This document shows, piece after piece, positions 8,731-18,171 of a DNA stretch of 64,000 nt. The notes beneath the pieces were generated by a model. That model had not been told where the DNA came from. It did not search any database and saw only the letters and a program-made list of their open reading frames with translations. How positions within the stretch are numbered: position 1 is the stretch's first letter; each line of letters opens with the position of its first letter. The position numbers were made by a program, and so were the translations under genes. The stretch lies in contig NZ_CP011120.1 in assembly GCF_001628715.1 (NCBI RefSeq), positions 558,001 to 622,000 of the forward strand, given 5' to 3'. This DNA is from Acetobacter oryzifermentans. Its GTDB lineage: Bacteria; Pseudomonadota; Alphaproteobacteria; Acetobacterales; Acetobacteraceae.

Positions 8731-9597
8731 ATGGAGGCTCTCCGTCTGGCGCAGTTGCAGATTTTCTGCGCCGTGATGGAGGAAGGCTCGGTGGTTGCGG
8801 CCTCGCGCCGTATGCACTGTGTGGCCTCCAACATTACGGCGCGGCTCAAGGAGCTAGAGCAGCTTTTGGGGCAGGATCTGTTTGCGCGGGAAAAAGGGCG
8901 GCTTATTCCCACGCCAGAAGGCCGCCTGTTTTACCATGAAGCGCGAGAGGTTGTAGAAAAAACCCATAGACTTGCAAGCTTTTTTCAGCCCGATGTGCCG
9001 CGCGGTATTTTGCGTATAGGGGCGCTGGATGTGGCTTTGGCGCATTTTTTGCCCCAATATATGCCAGCCTTTATGGCCGCCCACCCGGATGTGGAAATAC
9101 GCCTGTTACACCGCGCCAGCTATACGTTGGAACATATGCTGGATGATCAGGAACTGGATCTGGCTATAACGGATGGCCCTATTGTGCATCCGCTTCTTGA
9201 AAGCCGCTTTGTTTTTACAGAAGAACTGGTGCTGGTGGCCCCACAAAATATCCGCAGTTTACAGGATATTCACTGGCCCAGCACGACAGTGCTTTTGTTC
9301 CACACAGATTGCTTTTACCGTAGCGCGTTTGAACGCTGGATGGCAGAGCAGGGCTTTGTCCCTCGTGCCATTCAAACAGTGGAATCTTACGATGTCATTC
9401 GGGCCTGCGTGCGCGATGGTATTGGTATTTCCTGTTTTCCTAAAAGCATTTTTCAACATAAAGCACCAGATGATGTGCGCGTGTTAGCCGTGCAAGGGTT
9501 ACGCCCGGCCCCTGTTTACTGTGTATGGCGGCGTAATGGTGCAAAACCTTTGCTACGCAGGTTTATAAATACCATTTGCCCGGCAGAAAGAGATTAA
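8731..9597 (+). CDS. LysR-family transcriptional regulator
   Basis: A 288-residue protein. Its N-terminal helix-turn-helix reads LRLAQLQIFCAVMEEGSVVA and CVASNITARLKELEQLLGQD, followed by the effector domain. It starts 6 bp after the aldo/keto reductase stop and lies just before the AldA-like gene, so it may control either neighbour. The 105-bp gap to the next gene is AT-rich and could hold its operator. Confidence 0.88.
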   Translation: MEALRLAQLQIFCAVMEEGSVVAASRRMHCVASNITARLKELEQLLGQDLFAREKGRLIPTPEGRLFYHEAREVVEKTHRLASFFQPDVPRGILRIGALDVALAHFLPQYMPAFMAAHPDVEIRLLHRASYTLEHMLDDQELDLAITDGPIVHPLLESRFVFTEELVLVAPQNIRSLQDIHWPSTTVLLFHTDCFYRSAFERWMAEQGFVPRAIQTVESYDVIRACVRDGIGISCFPKSIFQHKAPDDVRVLAVQGLRPAPVYCVWRRNGAKPLLRRFINTICPAERD

Positions 9598-9702
9598 AAC
9601 CATTCATTTTTCATAAATGGTTTACTGATATATCATTACTTTTAATGAACACATGTGTGCGTCATACTGCAAACAGCATTTCATAAAAAAGGAGAACACC
9701 TC

Positions 9703-11151
9703 ATGGCTGATGTCAAACAGCAGGATCTGTTCATCAATAATGAATGGGTAAAACCCACATCTGGCAAATATACGCCCATTAAAAGCCCCGCTACGGGGGA
9801 GGAAGTTGGGCAGGCCGCAGAAGGCAACCCACAGGATGTTGAAAAAGCTGTGGCCGCCGCAAAGGCTGCGTTTAAAGGTTGGAGCAGTAAACCTGCCAGC
9901 CAGCGTGCCGATTATCTTTACGCCCTTAAAAACCTTGTAGAGCGCGATAAGGAACGCCTGGCCACCATTATTACCTCAGAAATGGGTAAACCCATTAAGG
10001 AAGCCCGCGCCGAGGTGGATTTTGCCGCAGGGCTGCTGCGTTTTGCGGCGGAAAATGCCCGTAGGCTTCAGGGGGAAATTATACCCGGTGAACGTGAAGG
10101 TGAAAAAATCCTGATCGACCGCGTACCGCATGGTGTGGTGGGGGCTATAGCAGCATGGAACTTCCCACTGGCTTTGTGTGCGCGTAAAATTGCACCGGCT
10201 CTGGCGGCAGGCAACACCATTGTTCTTAAACCCGCTGATGGCACACCGCTTTCTGGCTTGGCATTGGCTGAACTGGTGCAGGAAGCAGGTATTCCCGCAG
10301 GTGTAGTTAATGTGGTGACAGGCAGCGGCCAAGGCGTGGGTGTGCCACTGGTGGCACATAAGGATACACCGCTGATTACCATGACAGGCTCTACCCCCGC
10401 AGGTAAGAAGATTATGGCAGCCGCAGCCGAGCACCTTAAGGAAGTGCGGCTGGAGCTGGGTGGTAAAGCGCCTTTTATTGTCATGGAAGATGCAGATATT
10501 CCCGCAGCAGTGGAAGCTGCCGTTACGGCACGTTTCTTTAACGGTGGGCAGGTGTGTACAGCCAACGAACGTACTTACGTGCAGGAAGATGTGTATGATC
10601 GTTTTACCATAGCGCTAAAGGATCGTATCGCCAGCCTGAAAGTGGGGGACCCGATGGATGATGCCACAGATATGGGCCCCAAGGTGAATGAAACCGAGCT
10701 GGAAAAAGTGGATGGCATTGTGCAAAAAGCCATATCACAGGGGGCAAAATTGGCACTGGGCGGCAAGCGTCTTACTGGTGGCCTGTTTGATAAAGGCACT
10801 TTTTACGCCCCCACATTGCTCACAGACATTACCCCGGATATGGACATTGTGCAGGACGAGGTATTTGGCCCCGTGTTTTCCCTTATCAAGGTGAAGGATT
10901 TTGATGAGGCCCTAACCCGCGCTAATGATAGCCGCTATGGGCTTTCTGCCTACCTGTTCACCAATGATCTTTCCCGTATCCTGCGTATGGGCCGGGAACT
11001 GGACTTTGGGGAAATTTACGTCAACCGTGGATCGGGTGAAGAACCGCAGGGCTTCCACCACGGCTATCGTGAAAGCGGATTGGGGGGTGAGGACGGTCAG
11101 CACGGGCTGGAAGCCTATGTGCGCACCAAAACCATTTATCTCAACGCGTAA
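9703..11151 (+). CDS. NAD(P)-dependent aldehyde dehydrogenase, AldA-like
   Basis: A 482-residue aldehyde dehydrogenase. The oxyanion Asn is in AWNFPL (N153), the general-base Glu in LELGGKAP (E251) and the nucleophile in GGQVCTANE (C285). The C-terminal part (GFHHGYRESGLGG, GLEAYVRTKTIYL) follows E. coli AldA (lactaldehyde/glycolaldehyde dehydrogenase) more closely than the succinate-semialdehyde enzymes, so a small hydroxyaldehyde substrate is likely but unproven. The ATG at 9703 has AGGAG 8 nt upstream; an upstream ATG at 9655 was rejected. A strong hairpin terminator follows at 11201. Confidence 0.9.
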   Translation: MADVKQQDLFINNEWVKPTSGKYTPIKSPATGEEVGQAAEGNPQDVEKAVAAAKAAFKGWSSKPASQRADYLYALKNLVERDKERLATIITSEMGKPIKEARAEVDFAAGLLRFAAENARRLQGEIIPGEREGEKILIDRVPHGVVGAIAAWNFPLALCARKIAPALAAGNTIVLKPADGTPLSGLALAELVQEAGIPAGVVNVVTGSGQGVGVPLVAHKDTPLITMTGSTPAGKKIMAAAAEHLKEVRLELGGKAPFIVMEDADIPAAVEAAVTARFFNGGQVCTANERTYVQEDVYDRFTIALKDRIASLKVGDPMDDATDMGPKVNETELEKVDGIVQKAISQGAKLALGGKRLTGGLFDKGTFYAPTLLTDITPDMDIVQDEVFGPVFSLIKVKDFDEALTRANDSRYGLSAYLFTNDLSRILRMGRELDFGEIYVNRGSGEEPQGFHHGYRESGLGGEDGQHGLEAYVRTKTIYLNA

Positions 11152-11200
11152 TATCCAATACGCGCCACGCCATAGGCTTTAAGTGTGGCGTGGCGGATAT

Positions 11201-11243
11201 AAAAAACCGTGCCGGGGCAGAGCACACCCGGCACGGTTTTTTT
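11201..11243. terminator. bidirectional rho-independent terminator
   Basis: AAAAAACCGTGCCGGG and its reverse complement form a 16-bp stem around a 10-nt loop, with A and T runs on both sides. It lies between two convergent genes (stops at 11151 and 11259) and can end transcription in both directions. Confidence 0.9.
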
Positions 11244-11258
11244 GTTTTCAGGAAAGAT

Positions 11259-12563
11259 TTAGTCCCGATCTTTTATGGTCTGTTCAATCTGTTTTTCCAG
11301 ATCATGTGGTTGGGCTGTGGTAAAGTGTGTCATTACAAACGCGGTCATATCTGCAAGATCACGGTTGCTTAAACCGCCTCCCGTAAAGTGCGGCATAATC
11401 TGCACGCCCGTTGCCGTTTGCAGGCCGGTGCCATTTACCAAAACCTGTATCAGGTTACGGCCATTATCCGCACCGAGTGATCTGCCGCCCGCAATGCTGG
11501 CAAAGCTGCTTTGCCGCCCTGTGCCATCTGGCAGATGGCAGCCCACACAGGCCGCGGCATAAAGCCGTGCGCCACGGCTGTTTTGCGGCAGGCTGGCATC
11601 ACCACTGGCTGTTTTGCGGAAGGTTACAGAATCCTGCGGTGTGCTAACAGGTTTTGTGCTGCGCAGATACGTTACCATAGCCTGAATATCCGCAGGGGTA
11701 AGGTAACGCAGGCTGTGGCCAATAACATCTGCCATATCACCAGATGCCGTGCCGTGGCCATCTGCATGGCCGGTGGAAAGGTATTGCGCCAGTTCGGCAT
11801 CTGTCCAGCCGCCAATACCGGTTTTGGTATCGGACGAGATGTTATAGATGCGCCAGCCATTTAGCATATTGCCGCCAAGTGCCTTGCTGGTGGAAAGCCC
11901 AAAGGTGAGCGTGCGTGGGCTGTGGCAATCTGCGCAATGGCCTGCGCCTTCCACCAGCCAGCGGCCACGGTTCCACTGGGCAGATTTTGTGGTGTCATCT
12001 GGGTAGGCAGAGGCCGGGCCGTTCACGATGTTCCAGAAAATCATCAAACTGCGTATGGAAAAAGGAAAACGCAGCTTGTTTTCTGGCGGGGTGCTGGCAG
12101 ATGTGGGCAATGTGGCCATATAAGCCCGAATATCCCGCACATCCTGATCACTCAGGCGCGCATAGGCGGGGTAGGGCATGGCGGGGTAAAGGTGCTTGCC
12201 GCCGGGGGAAACACCCTGCTTTACGGCAGCAACAAATTCCGCATCGCTCCACGCGCCCACGCCGTGCTGCTTATCTGCTGTAATGTTGGTGGAATATACC
12301 ACTCCCATGCCCGGTAACTTGAACGCCCGTCCGCCAGCATACGGCATACCGCCGGGGGCCGTGTGGCAGACCTCGCAATCCGATGCGCGGGTAAGGTACT
12401 GCCCGCGTTCTACGGGCGTGCTGCCGGGTGTGCCTTCCTCGGCAGCACTGGCATGGGCAGCATGTGTGGGCAGGCATAAGGTTGCCAGCAGCACAGTTGC
12501 CGCAGCACCTTTGGCAGAAAGGGAAACACGCTTAACGGATGGAAAAGAAAAATCATGTTTCAT
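11259..12563 (-). CDS. tri-haem cytochrome c subunit of molybdenum dehydrogenase
   Basis: A 434-residue exported protein with a signal peptide ending near AAHASAAEE and three haem motifs: C63EVCH67, C210ADCH214 and C339VGCH343. This layout is that of the cytochrome subunits passing electrons from periplasmic alcohol or aldehyde dehydrogenases to ubiquinol oxidase in acetic acid bacteria. The ATG at 12563 is used because the signal peptide begins there; the 42 codons upstream overlap the preceding gene. It is third in a 2Fe-2S, molybdopterin, cytochrome operon like aldF/aldH/aldG. Confidence 0.9.
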   Translation of the reverse strand: MKHDFSFPSVKRVSLSAKGAAATVLLATLCLPTHAAHASAAEEGTPGSTPVERGQYLTRASDCEVCHTAPGGMPYAGGRAFKLPGMGVVYSTNITADKQHGVGAWSDAEFVAAVKQGVSPGGKHLYPAMPYPAYARLSDQDVRDIRAYMATLPTSASTPPENKLRFPFSIRSLMIFWNIVNGPASAYPDDTTKSAQWNRGRWLVEGAGHCADCHSPRTLTFGLSTSKALGGNMLNGWRIYNISSDTKTGIGGWTDAELAQYLSTGHADGHGTASGDMADVIGHSLRYLTPADIQAMVTYLRSTKPVSTPQDSVTFRKTASGDASLPQNSRGARLYAAACVGCHLPDGTGRQSSFASIAGGRSLGADNGRNLIQVLVNGTGLQTATGVQIMPHFTGGGLSNRDLADMTAFVMTHFTTAQPHDLEKQIEQTIKDRD

Positions 12564-12567
12564 GGTC

Positions 12568-14760
12568 TTACTCTTTCCCTTCCGTGTTGCGGGCAGAAAG
12601 CAGGGGCAGGGTGCGGTAACGGTGCCCCCGTGCGGCGGCCATGGCGTTAGCCAGAAGCGGGGCGGCTGCGGCTGTGCCAACCTCACCAATACCGCCGGGG
12701 TTTTCCTTGCTGGGCATCACCACCACATCAATGCGGCGCGGGGCTTCGTTCATGCGCATTACGCGCCATGTGTTGAAGTTTTGCTGCTGCACACGCCCGT
12801 TTTCCAGCGTGATCTCATTATACAGGGCGGCGGAAAAGCCAAAAATCAGGCCACCCTCTATTTGTGCAATCACTTGGTCTGGGTTGATAACCTGCCCGCA
12901 ATCTACCGCAGCAGTTACGCGGTGGATAATCACTTCATCCGGGCTGGGCATTTCAATTTCTGCAATGCTGGCCATGTAAGACCCAAAAGCAAACTGCAAG
13001 GCCACACCGCGTGCCCGGCCTTTGGGCATAGGCGTGCTCCAGCCTGCATCTGCGGCGGCGCGTTCCAGCACAGCCAGCGCACGTGGGTTGTTTTGCACCA
13101 TGGCGCGCCGATAAGCTACCGGATCTGCCCCCGCGCGGGCGGCCAGCTCATCTATAAATCCTTCCACCACAAACAGGCCGCGTGTGCCACCTACACCGCG
13201 CCACCATGCGGTGGTAATGCCGGGGGCCTCGCGCCGGGCAAATTCCAGCCGATACGCGGGGTAGGTGTAGGGCGTAACCACCGTGGCAAGGGAGAGGTCA
13301 TCATCATACCCATCCTTTGTGAGTTCTGGCGGGTCCCACCGCGCCACAACTGCCGGGCCAACAATGCGATGTTGCAGTGCGGTGATATGCCCTTTTTCAT
13401 CCAGCGCGGCGGTGAGTTTATCTACATAAGCTGGGCGATACCTATCTTTGGTAATATCTTCTTCCCTGCTCCAGATAATTTTCAGCGGGTAGGGCACCTG
13501 TTTTGCAAACTGCACGCACTGGGTTACGTATTCGTGCTCCAGCCTGCGGCCAAAGCCGCCGCCAATATACTGGCTGTGCACTGTAATTTTGCTGGCGGGC
13601 AGGCCGGTTATTTCGGCTGCCGTATCTCGCGCACGTTCGGCTACCTGTGTGCCTGCCCATACATCGCACCCATCTGGCCGCACATGGGCGGTGCAGTTTA
13701 TGGGTTCCATAGGGGAATGCGCCAATAGGGGCTGCTGATAAGTGGCCGTATAGGTGGTGCCGGATTGGCCAATAATACCCGGCGCATCTGCCTTGGCGTT
13801 GGCCACAATGGCCGGGCCGTTTAGCCCTGCGTGCAGATCATCATAAATGGTTTGGGTGGTAATGGTTGCGTTTTTTCCAAAATCCCATTTCAGGTTCAGG
13901 GCCTTTAACCCTTTGCGGGCCGCCCAGTAATGGTTGGCGACCACGCATACGGTATCTTTATTATCCGTTACCAGCACGGCTTGCACGCCGTTTACGGCCA
14001 AAGCGGCATTACGGTTCATGCTGCGCACGGTGCCGCCTTGCACGGGGCAGGCGGCCACGGTGCCAATTTTCATGCCCGGCACCTGCACATCCATGCCAAA
14101 GCGGGCTGCGCCATCTACCTTGATCTGGCTATCCAACCGATGATGTTTGCGGCCAATAAGTGTGTAATTGCCAGCATCTTTGAGTTTTGGTTCTTTGGGC
14201 ACAGGCAATTTGGCGGCATTTTCGGCCACATCGCCAAATGGCACGGTGCGGCCAGAAGGCGGGTGCATAACGGCCCCATTGGCGGTTGTGCAGCTTTCTG
14301 GCGCAACGCCCCAGCGTGTGGCTGCGGCCTGCACCAGCATAGCGCGTGCTGCCGCACCGGCTTGGCGCAACGGCAACCATTCTGTCATGGTAGAGGTAGA
14401 ACCGCCGGTAATTTCCGCCCCGCCACCGGGGGGCGCGGCCTCTATTTGCACGGCAAACGGATCTATCCCCAGTTCTTCCGCCATCAGCATAACGGAGGAT
14501 GTGTAAATACCTTGCCCCATCTCGATATTTGGTAAAATAAGGGTAATGGTATTATCTGCGGCAATACGGATAAACGCGTTGGGAGCAAAAGGGGTGGCAA
14601 CATCTTCTACCAGCATGCCGGTGCCTGCCTGCGTGGCCTGAGCTGCCCGCCCACGAGGCATGGGCCACAGTGTGGCCAGCAACAATGCGCCGCCCGCTTG
14701 CAGCACGCGCCTGCGGCCTGTTTGGAGCTGCGCGGTGGATGAGGGGGAATGTGTGCTCAT
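12568..14760 (-). CDS. molybdopterin-binding large subunit of an aldehyde or N-heterocycle dehydrogenase
   Basis: A 730-residue xanthine-oxidase-family subunit. It begins with a twin-arginine signal (TGRRRVLQAGGALL), so the complex is periplasmic. Family motifs are visible: EMGQGIYTSSVMLMAEELG, PGGGAEITGGSTSTM, QYIGGGFGRRLEHEY, TTAWWRGVGGTRGLFVVE, and near the C-terminus GGIGEVGTAAAAPLLANA, which holds the conserved glutamate of the active site. The ATG at 14760 overlaps the stop of the 2Fe-2S gene. The group covers isoquinoline oxidoreductase and the membrane-bound aldehyde dehydrogenase (AldFGH) of acetic acid bacteria; I cannot separate them by eye. Confidence 0.9.
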   Translation of the reverse strand: MSTHSPSSTAQLQTGRRRVLQAGGALLLATLWPMPRGRAAQATQAGTGMLVEDVATPFAPNAFIRIAADNTITLILPNIEMGQGIYTSSVMLMAEELGIDPFAVQIEAAPPGGGAEITGGSTSTMTEWLPLRQAGAAARAMLVQAAATRWGVAPESCTTANGAVMHPPSGRTVPFGDVAENAAKLPVPKEPKLKDAGNYTLIGRKHHRLDSQIKVDGAARFGMDVQVPGMKIGTVAACPVQGGTVRSMNRNAALAVNGVQAVLVTDNKDTVCVVANHYWAARKGLKALNLKWDFGKNATITTQTIYDDLHAGLNGPAIVANAKADAPGIIGQSGTTYTATYQQPLLAHSPMEPINCTAHVRPDGCDVWAGTQVAERARDTAAEITGLPASKITVHSQYIGGGFGRRLEHEYVTQCVQFAKQVPYPLKIIWSREEDITKDRYRPAYVDKLTAALDEKGHITALQHRIVGPAVVARWDPPELTKDGYDDDLSLATVVTPYTYPAYRLEFARREAPGITTAWWRGVGGTRGLFVVEGFIDELAARAGADPVAYRRAMVQNNPRALAVLERAAADAGWSTPMPKGRARGVALQFAFGSYMASIAEIEMPSPDEVIIHRVTAAVDCGQVINPDQVIAQIEGGLIFGFSAALYNEITLENGRVQQQNFNTWRVMRMNEAPRRIDVVVMPSKENPGGIGEVGTAAAAPLLANAMAAARGHRYRTLPLLSARNTEGKE

Positions 14761-15218
14761 GCCAGTTCTCCCGCTGCGTGGTGAATGGCTGCGCGAATAC
14801 GCATATACGTGCCACAGCGGCACATATTGCCAGACATGGCGCTGTCTATCTGTTCATCCGTGGGGTTGGGGGTGGTGCGCAGCAGGGCTACGGCGGCCAT
14901 AACCTGCCCCGGCTGGCAGTATCCGCACTGCACCACATCCAACGCTATCCACGCAGATTTGATGGCCCGCACAATCGGGTCTGCCATGTCCAGACCTTCC
15001 GGGGTGGTAATGGCGCGCTCTCCCACCAGCCCAACGGGTAGGTTGCATGCGCGTACGGCCTTGCCATCTACATACACGGTGCAGGCCCCACACTGGGCAA
15101 TGCCGCAGCCAAACTTGGCGGCATTTAAGCCCAGAATATCGCGCAAAACCCAGAGCAACGGCGTATCGGCATCAACATCCACGCTGTGCGGCTGGCCGTT
15201 TATCACAAGGGTTGGCAT
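14757..15218 (-). CDS. 2Fe-2S small subunit of molybdenum dehydrogenase
   Basis: A 153-residue protein with both iron-sulfur clusters of the family. The plant-ferredoxin-like site is C38, C43, C46 and C58 (FGCGIAQCGACTVYVDG). The second site is C98, C101, C133 and C135 (QCGYCQPGQ, CRCGTY). It has no signal peptide and is presumably carried out with the Tat-signalled large subunit. It is first in the operon and overlaps the next gene by 4 bp. Confidence 0.95.
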   Translation of the reverse strand: MPTLVINGQPHSVDVDADTPLLWVLRDILGLNAAKFGCGIAQCGACTVYVDGKAVRACNLPVGLVGERAITTPEGLDMADPIVRAIKSAWIALDVVQCGYCQPGQVMAAVALLRTTPNPTDEQIDSAMSGNMCRCGTYMRIRAAIHHAAGELA

Positions 15219-15324
15219 AGGGGGGCTCCTGTAGTTGGCGGGGGAAAGACCAGCCTAACACTTTCGGAGCGGGAACGAAACGGAATCCTCTTTATTATAT
15301 ATGCAAGAATACAGACGTGGATAT

Positions 15325-16401
15325 TCACCCAGTCTGTTTTTGCCGGAAGTGCAGCAGCGTTTGTGCGTGGCTGACAATCTTGCCTACAGGCAGAGGCAGG
15401 TTTGCGGGTGTGTAGTGGTCTTCATGCGCAACGCCGGTTTCCACCTTGTCTGCCCAATACTGCAAACCACCCTGAATACACATGGCCAGAAAACACGGGT
15501 TAAGGTGGTGGCTGGGCACCAGTTCGTACACCAGCGTGCCGGGCTGGCACCATGCCACATTGGCAAGGCCCGCGCCTAAAAAGCCCACCACCATATCGGC
15601 TTGTGCAAACAGGTCTATTTGCTGGGTTACGGGCAGGCGTTCGGGGCGTACACGGGCAAAGCCGAGCGTGGATAAAGCTTCGGCCAACGCGGCCTCGTTA
15701 GGCATGCGGCGGTTTGTGGCTTCGCCGCGTTCCAAAAACAGATAGCGCCCGCGTTTGGGGGTGGTGCTGGCGGCCCGGCGTAACGCCGCATAGGCGGCAA
15801 GTGCTGTTTGGGATGCTGTAAAATCAGTTTTGCCGCGCACAAAATCTGTATAAACCACGCGCGCAAAGGCATAGCGTGTGCCGTGCCGGGTTATCAGCCG
15901 CCGTTCGGGCGCCAGCCCCGCCAATGTTACAAATTGCTCCTGCCACGGGGTAAGGGGGGGCAGCAAAAACACATCGTTCTGCCCAGCGTGTTTAAGAAAA
16001 TAGTAAAGAGCCGGAACCGTATGCGCTACCCAGTGGTAGTAATTGGTGTTCCAGTGGTCAAACCCTGCCCATGCGGTGCAATTGTGCTGTTCTACAGGTG
16101 TGTTGGCCGGAGCCGCATGCCAGCGATTGAGCGCGTCCGGGCCTTGGGTATAAACTGTATCATGCAAGGGGCGGCCTTCCCATGCAAACAGGGCCAAGGC
16201 GGGGTCAAACACCGCGGGGCCAAAACTGTAGCGGTATATGGGGGGGGTATCTGTGTGCCAGTCTGTTAGCAGGCTGTGGGTGCCATCGGGCAGCGTGCCG
16301 CCAAAGGCAAAGTTTCCGCCCATGCGAGATGAGGTTTCAATTAACCCCCGGCCTCCAGAGGCCTGAAACACACACGGAAAAGTAGAAAGAAGCACAGACA
16401 T
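15325..16401 (-). CDS. glycosyltransferase family 61-like protein
   Basis: A 358-residue protein with GT61 (formerly DUF563) features: the HWNTNYYHWVAHTVPALYYF region, GRYLFLERGEATNRR, and VGFLGAGLANVAWCQPGTLVYEL near the C-terminus. Bacterial members add sugars to surface polysaccharides. The ATG at 16401 is preferred; the open frame reaches a TTG at 16437. It is divergent from a methyltransferase at 16509, suggesting a two-gene polysaccharide modification locus. Confidence 0.8.
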   Translation of the reverse strand: MSVLLSTFPCVFQASGGRGLIETSSRMGGNFAFGGTLPDGTHSLLTDWHTDTPPIYRYSFGPAVFDPALALFAWEGRPLHDTVYTQGPDALNRWHAAPANTPVEQHNCTAWAGFDHWNTNYYHWVAHTVPALYYFLKHAGQNDVFLLPPLTPWQEQFVTLAGLAPERRLITRHGTRYAFARVVYTDFVRGKTDFTASQTALAAYAALRRAASTTPKRGRYLFLERGEATNRRMPNEAALAEALSTLGFARVRPERLPVTQQIDLFAQADMVVGFLGAGLANVAWCQPGTLVYELVPSHHLNPCFLAMCIQGGLQYWADKVETGVAHEDHYTPANLPLPVGKIVSHAQTLLHFRQKQTG

Positions 16402-16508
16402 GGCAGGGGGCTTTAGCGTTTTGCAAGGGTGTGCCAAGTATAAGGGTGGGGCTTGGGTTCAGGCAATAGGGCGGAACTTTGGCGCGCACAGTATGCAAGG
16501 TAGAGCGG

Positions 16509-17606
16509 ATGCAAGACGGTTCCTATAACGAAGTTCCGGTTATCAGAACACCAGTTTTTAAAACCCCGGCGGATGATCTGGCTTACTGGCAAGCCAACCC
16601 GGATGTGGCCACGTGCGGGCTTTCTGCCTCCCAGCATTATGCCCAGCATGGCCAGCACGAAGGGCGTATGCAGGCTGCCAATCAGGATTTGGTGGCCGCC
16701 ATGCGCGAACGCAAGCTGGAGCGCATTGCCTTCCGCCAGAACCCCGTAACACCGCGCACCTACGGCCAGCCAGCCAATTATATGACAGACGCTATAAAGC
16801 AGGAATTTCATATTCCGCCTTTTCCGCCCATTTCCGCCCATAATTACGGCGGCTATATTGCGGGCCTGCAAAAGCAGCATCCGGATTGGATGTTTTTGGA
16901 TGTAGGGGCCGGGCTGCGCGATACCGTAACCGAGCAGATGGTGAATGTGGATGTGTTTCCCGCCCTGAGCACGGATGTGGTGTGTGTGGGGGAAAACCTG
17001 CCTTTTGCCGATGCTCAGTTTGATTTTGTGCTCTGTGCCGCCACGCTGGAACACACCAAACGCCCGTGGGAAGTAGCAGCGGAAATCTGCCGCGTGCTCA
17101 AACCCGGCGGCATTGTGCGCATAGATTATCCGTTCTTGCAGCCTGTGCATGGCTATCCATCTCATTACTTTAACGCCACGCCTGAAGGAAATATCAGCCT
17201 TTTTGAAAAATGGTGTGATATCCAGTATTGCGTTGTAGAAGATCACTTCCACCCTGTGCATGCCCTGCGCTGGATGATGGAGGATTGGAAGAACGGTCTG
17301 CCAGAACATGCCAAGGCCCAGTTTGGCAACATGCGGGTGGATGACTTTTTGTCTGCCCCCATTCCAGACATGATGCAGCAACCTTTTTGCACGGAATTAA
17401 GCCCCGAAACCAAAAAGGTGATTTGCGCGGGTTCTACGCTGGAAGGGGTTAAAAAGCAGGGCCCGCAGTTTTATGGCAGCCTGCGCGAAGAACATCTGGC
17501 GCAGGAAGTGCAGCAGGCCCGGCGGGATGTTGAGATCATGCGGGCTTCCTCATCATGGAAGCTTACAGCCCCGCTGCGTAAGGTGGTTGGCCTGCGGCGC
17601 AAATAA
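16509..17606 (+). CDS. class I SAM-dependent methyltransferase
   Basis: A 365-residue protein. Near the N-terminus it has the DLAYWQANPDVA / QHYAQHGQHEGR element that also occurs ahead of many polysaccharide glycosyltransferases. The methyltransferase core follows: MFLDVGAGLRD (SAM loop), ENLPFADAQFDFVLCAATLEH, and EICRVLKPGGIVRIDYPFLQ. The C-terminal tail ends SSWKLTAPLRKVVGLRRK, an ending common in surface-glycan enzymes. AAGG lies about 7 nt before the ATG at 16509; the TTG at 16479 has no such site. It probably methylates a glycan or glycolipid precursor. Confidence 0.85.
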   Translation: MQDGSYNEVPVIRTPVFKTPADDLAYWQANPDVATCGLSASQHYAQHGQHEGRMQAANQDLVAAMRERKLERIAFRQNPVTPRTYGQPANYMTDAIKQEFHIPPFPPISAHNYGGYIAGLQKQHPDWMFLDVGAGLRDTVTEQMVNVDVFPALSTDVVCVGENLPFADAQFDFVLCAATLEHTKRPWEVAAEICRVLKPGGIVRIDYPFLQPVHGYPSHYFNATPEGNISLFEKWCDIQYCVVEDHFHPVHALRWMMEDWKNGLPEHAKAQFGNMRVDDFLSAPIPDMMQQPFCTELSPETKKVICAGSTLEGVKKQGPQFYGSLREEHLAQEVQQARRDVEIMRASSSWKLTAPLRKVVGLRRK

Positions 17607-17620
17607 AGGCCGCAGCCCGA

Positions 17621-17848
17621 TTAACGGAAAAAAAGCGGGAAAAAATACAGCCAGCAGATGATAAACATCAAGGCGCCAGTTATCAGCACCGGCAGCACGA
17701 TTGTTACAAACGCCCCAAAGCGTGAGGGGCGTTCTGGCGGCAACCCGGCTGCCTGATTAACCTGCGCAACGCGTGCATCAATATCTGCGTCTATTGGGTT
17801 TTCCTCTGTCCAGTCTTCTTCTGGCGTGGGGGCGGGCGCATTTATCAT
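17621..17848 (-). CDS. small membrane protein of unknown function
   Basis: A 75-residue protein: an acidic, Pro-rich N-terminal half (residues 1-45) then one strong membrane helix (FVTIVLPVLITGALMFIICW) ending FFPLFFR. It lies tail to tail with the methyltransferase, 14 bp away. I recognise no family; its reading frame has normal composition. Confidence 0.6.
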   Translation of the reverse strand: MINAPAPTPEEDWTEENPIDADIDARVAQVNQAAGLPPERPSRFGAFVTIVLPVLITGALMFIICWLYFFPLFFR

Positions 17849-18171
17849 GTGTGATCCTTATACTGGTGCTGGGCAAAAGCGCTTGCACCAATGTATAGCG
17901 CACAGCCCATTTTATGCCCCACCATACCAAGTATGAGAGACAGAATCGGGCAAATAGCATTTTTAAGCGATGGCTGGTGCGAATAGCCGATATACAGCGC
18001 AAAATTTAACCCTAGATGATAATCATTCTCTCTCAAAAAGGAAAGATATGTTTCAACATAGTTAATTTGTTCTAAATGGATTAACGTTTTGATTGAGCTT
18101 ACGTTAGAAAAATATTAAACGGATTCCCAGACTGCATATACAAAATCAGAATAACGTGAGGTATTAAGAGC
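17849..18171. other. AT-rich intergenic region upstream of a Hint-domain gene
   Basis: This 323-bp region holds no credible gene. It becomes AT-rich towards the right and contains a plausible promoter for the Hint gene at 18172: TTGATT at 18089-18094, an 18-bp spacer and TATTAA at 18113-18118, followed by a GAGG ribosome site shortly before the ATG. I see no copy here of the inverted repeats found at the other two Hint genes. Confidence 0.45.

Noticed and set aside
11201..11243. riboswitch or small RNA
   Set aside because: The single perfect stem with flanking A and T runs between convergent stops is explained fully as a bidirectional terminator.
12196..13728. 510-residue open frame opposite the molybdenum dehydrogenase genes
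   Set aside because: It is antisense to two genes with clear catalytic motifs, and its composition (many His, Cys and Arg) is typical of a GC-rich shadow frame.
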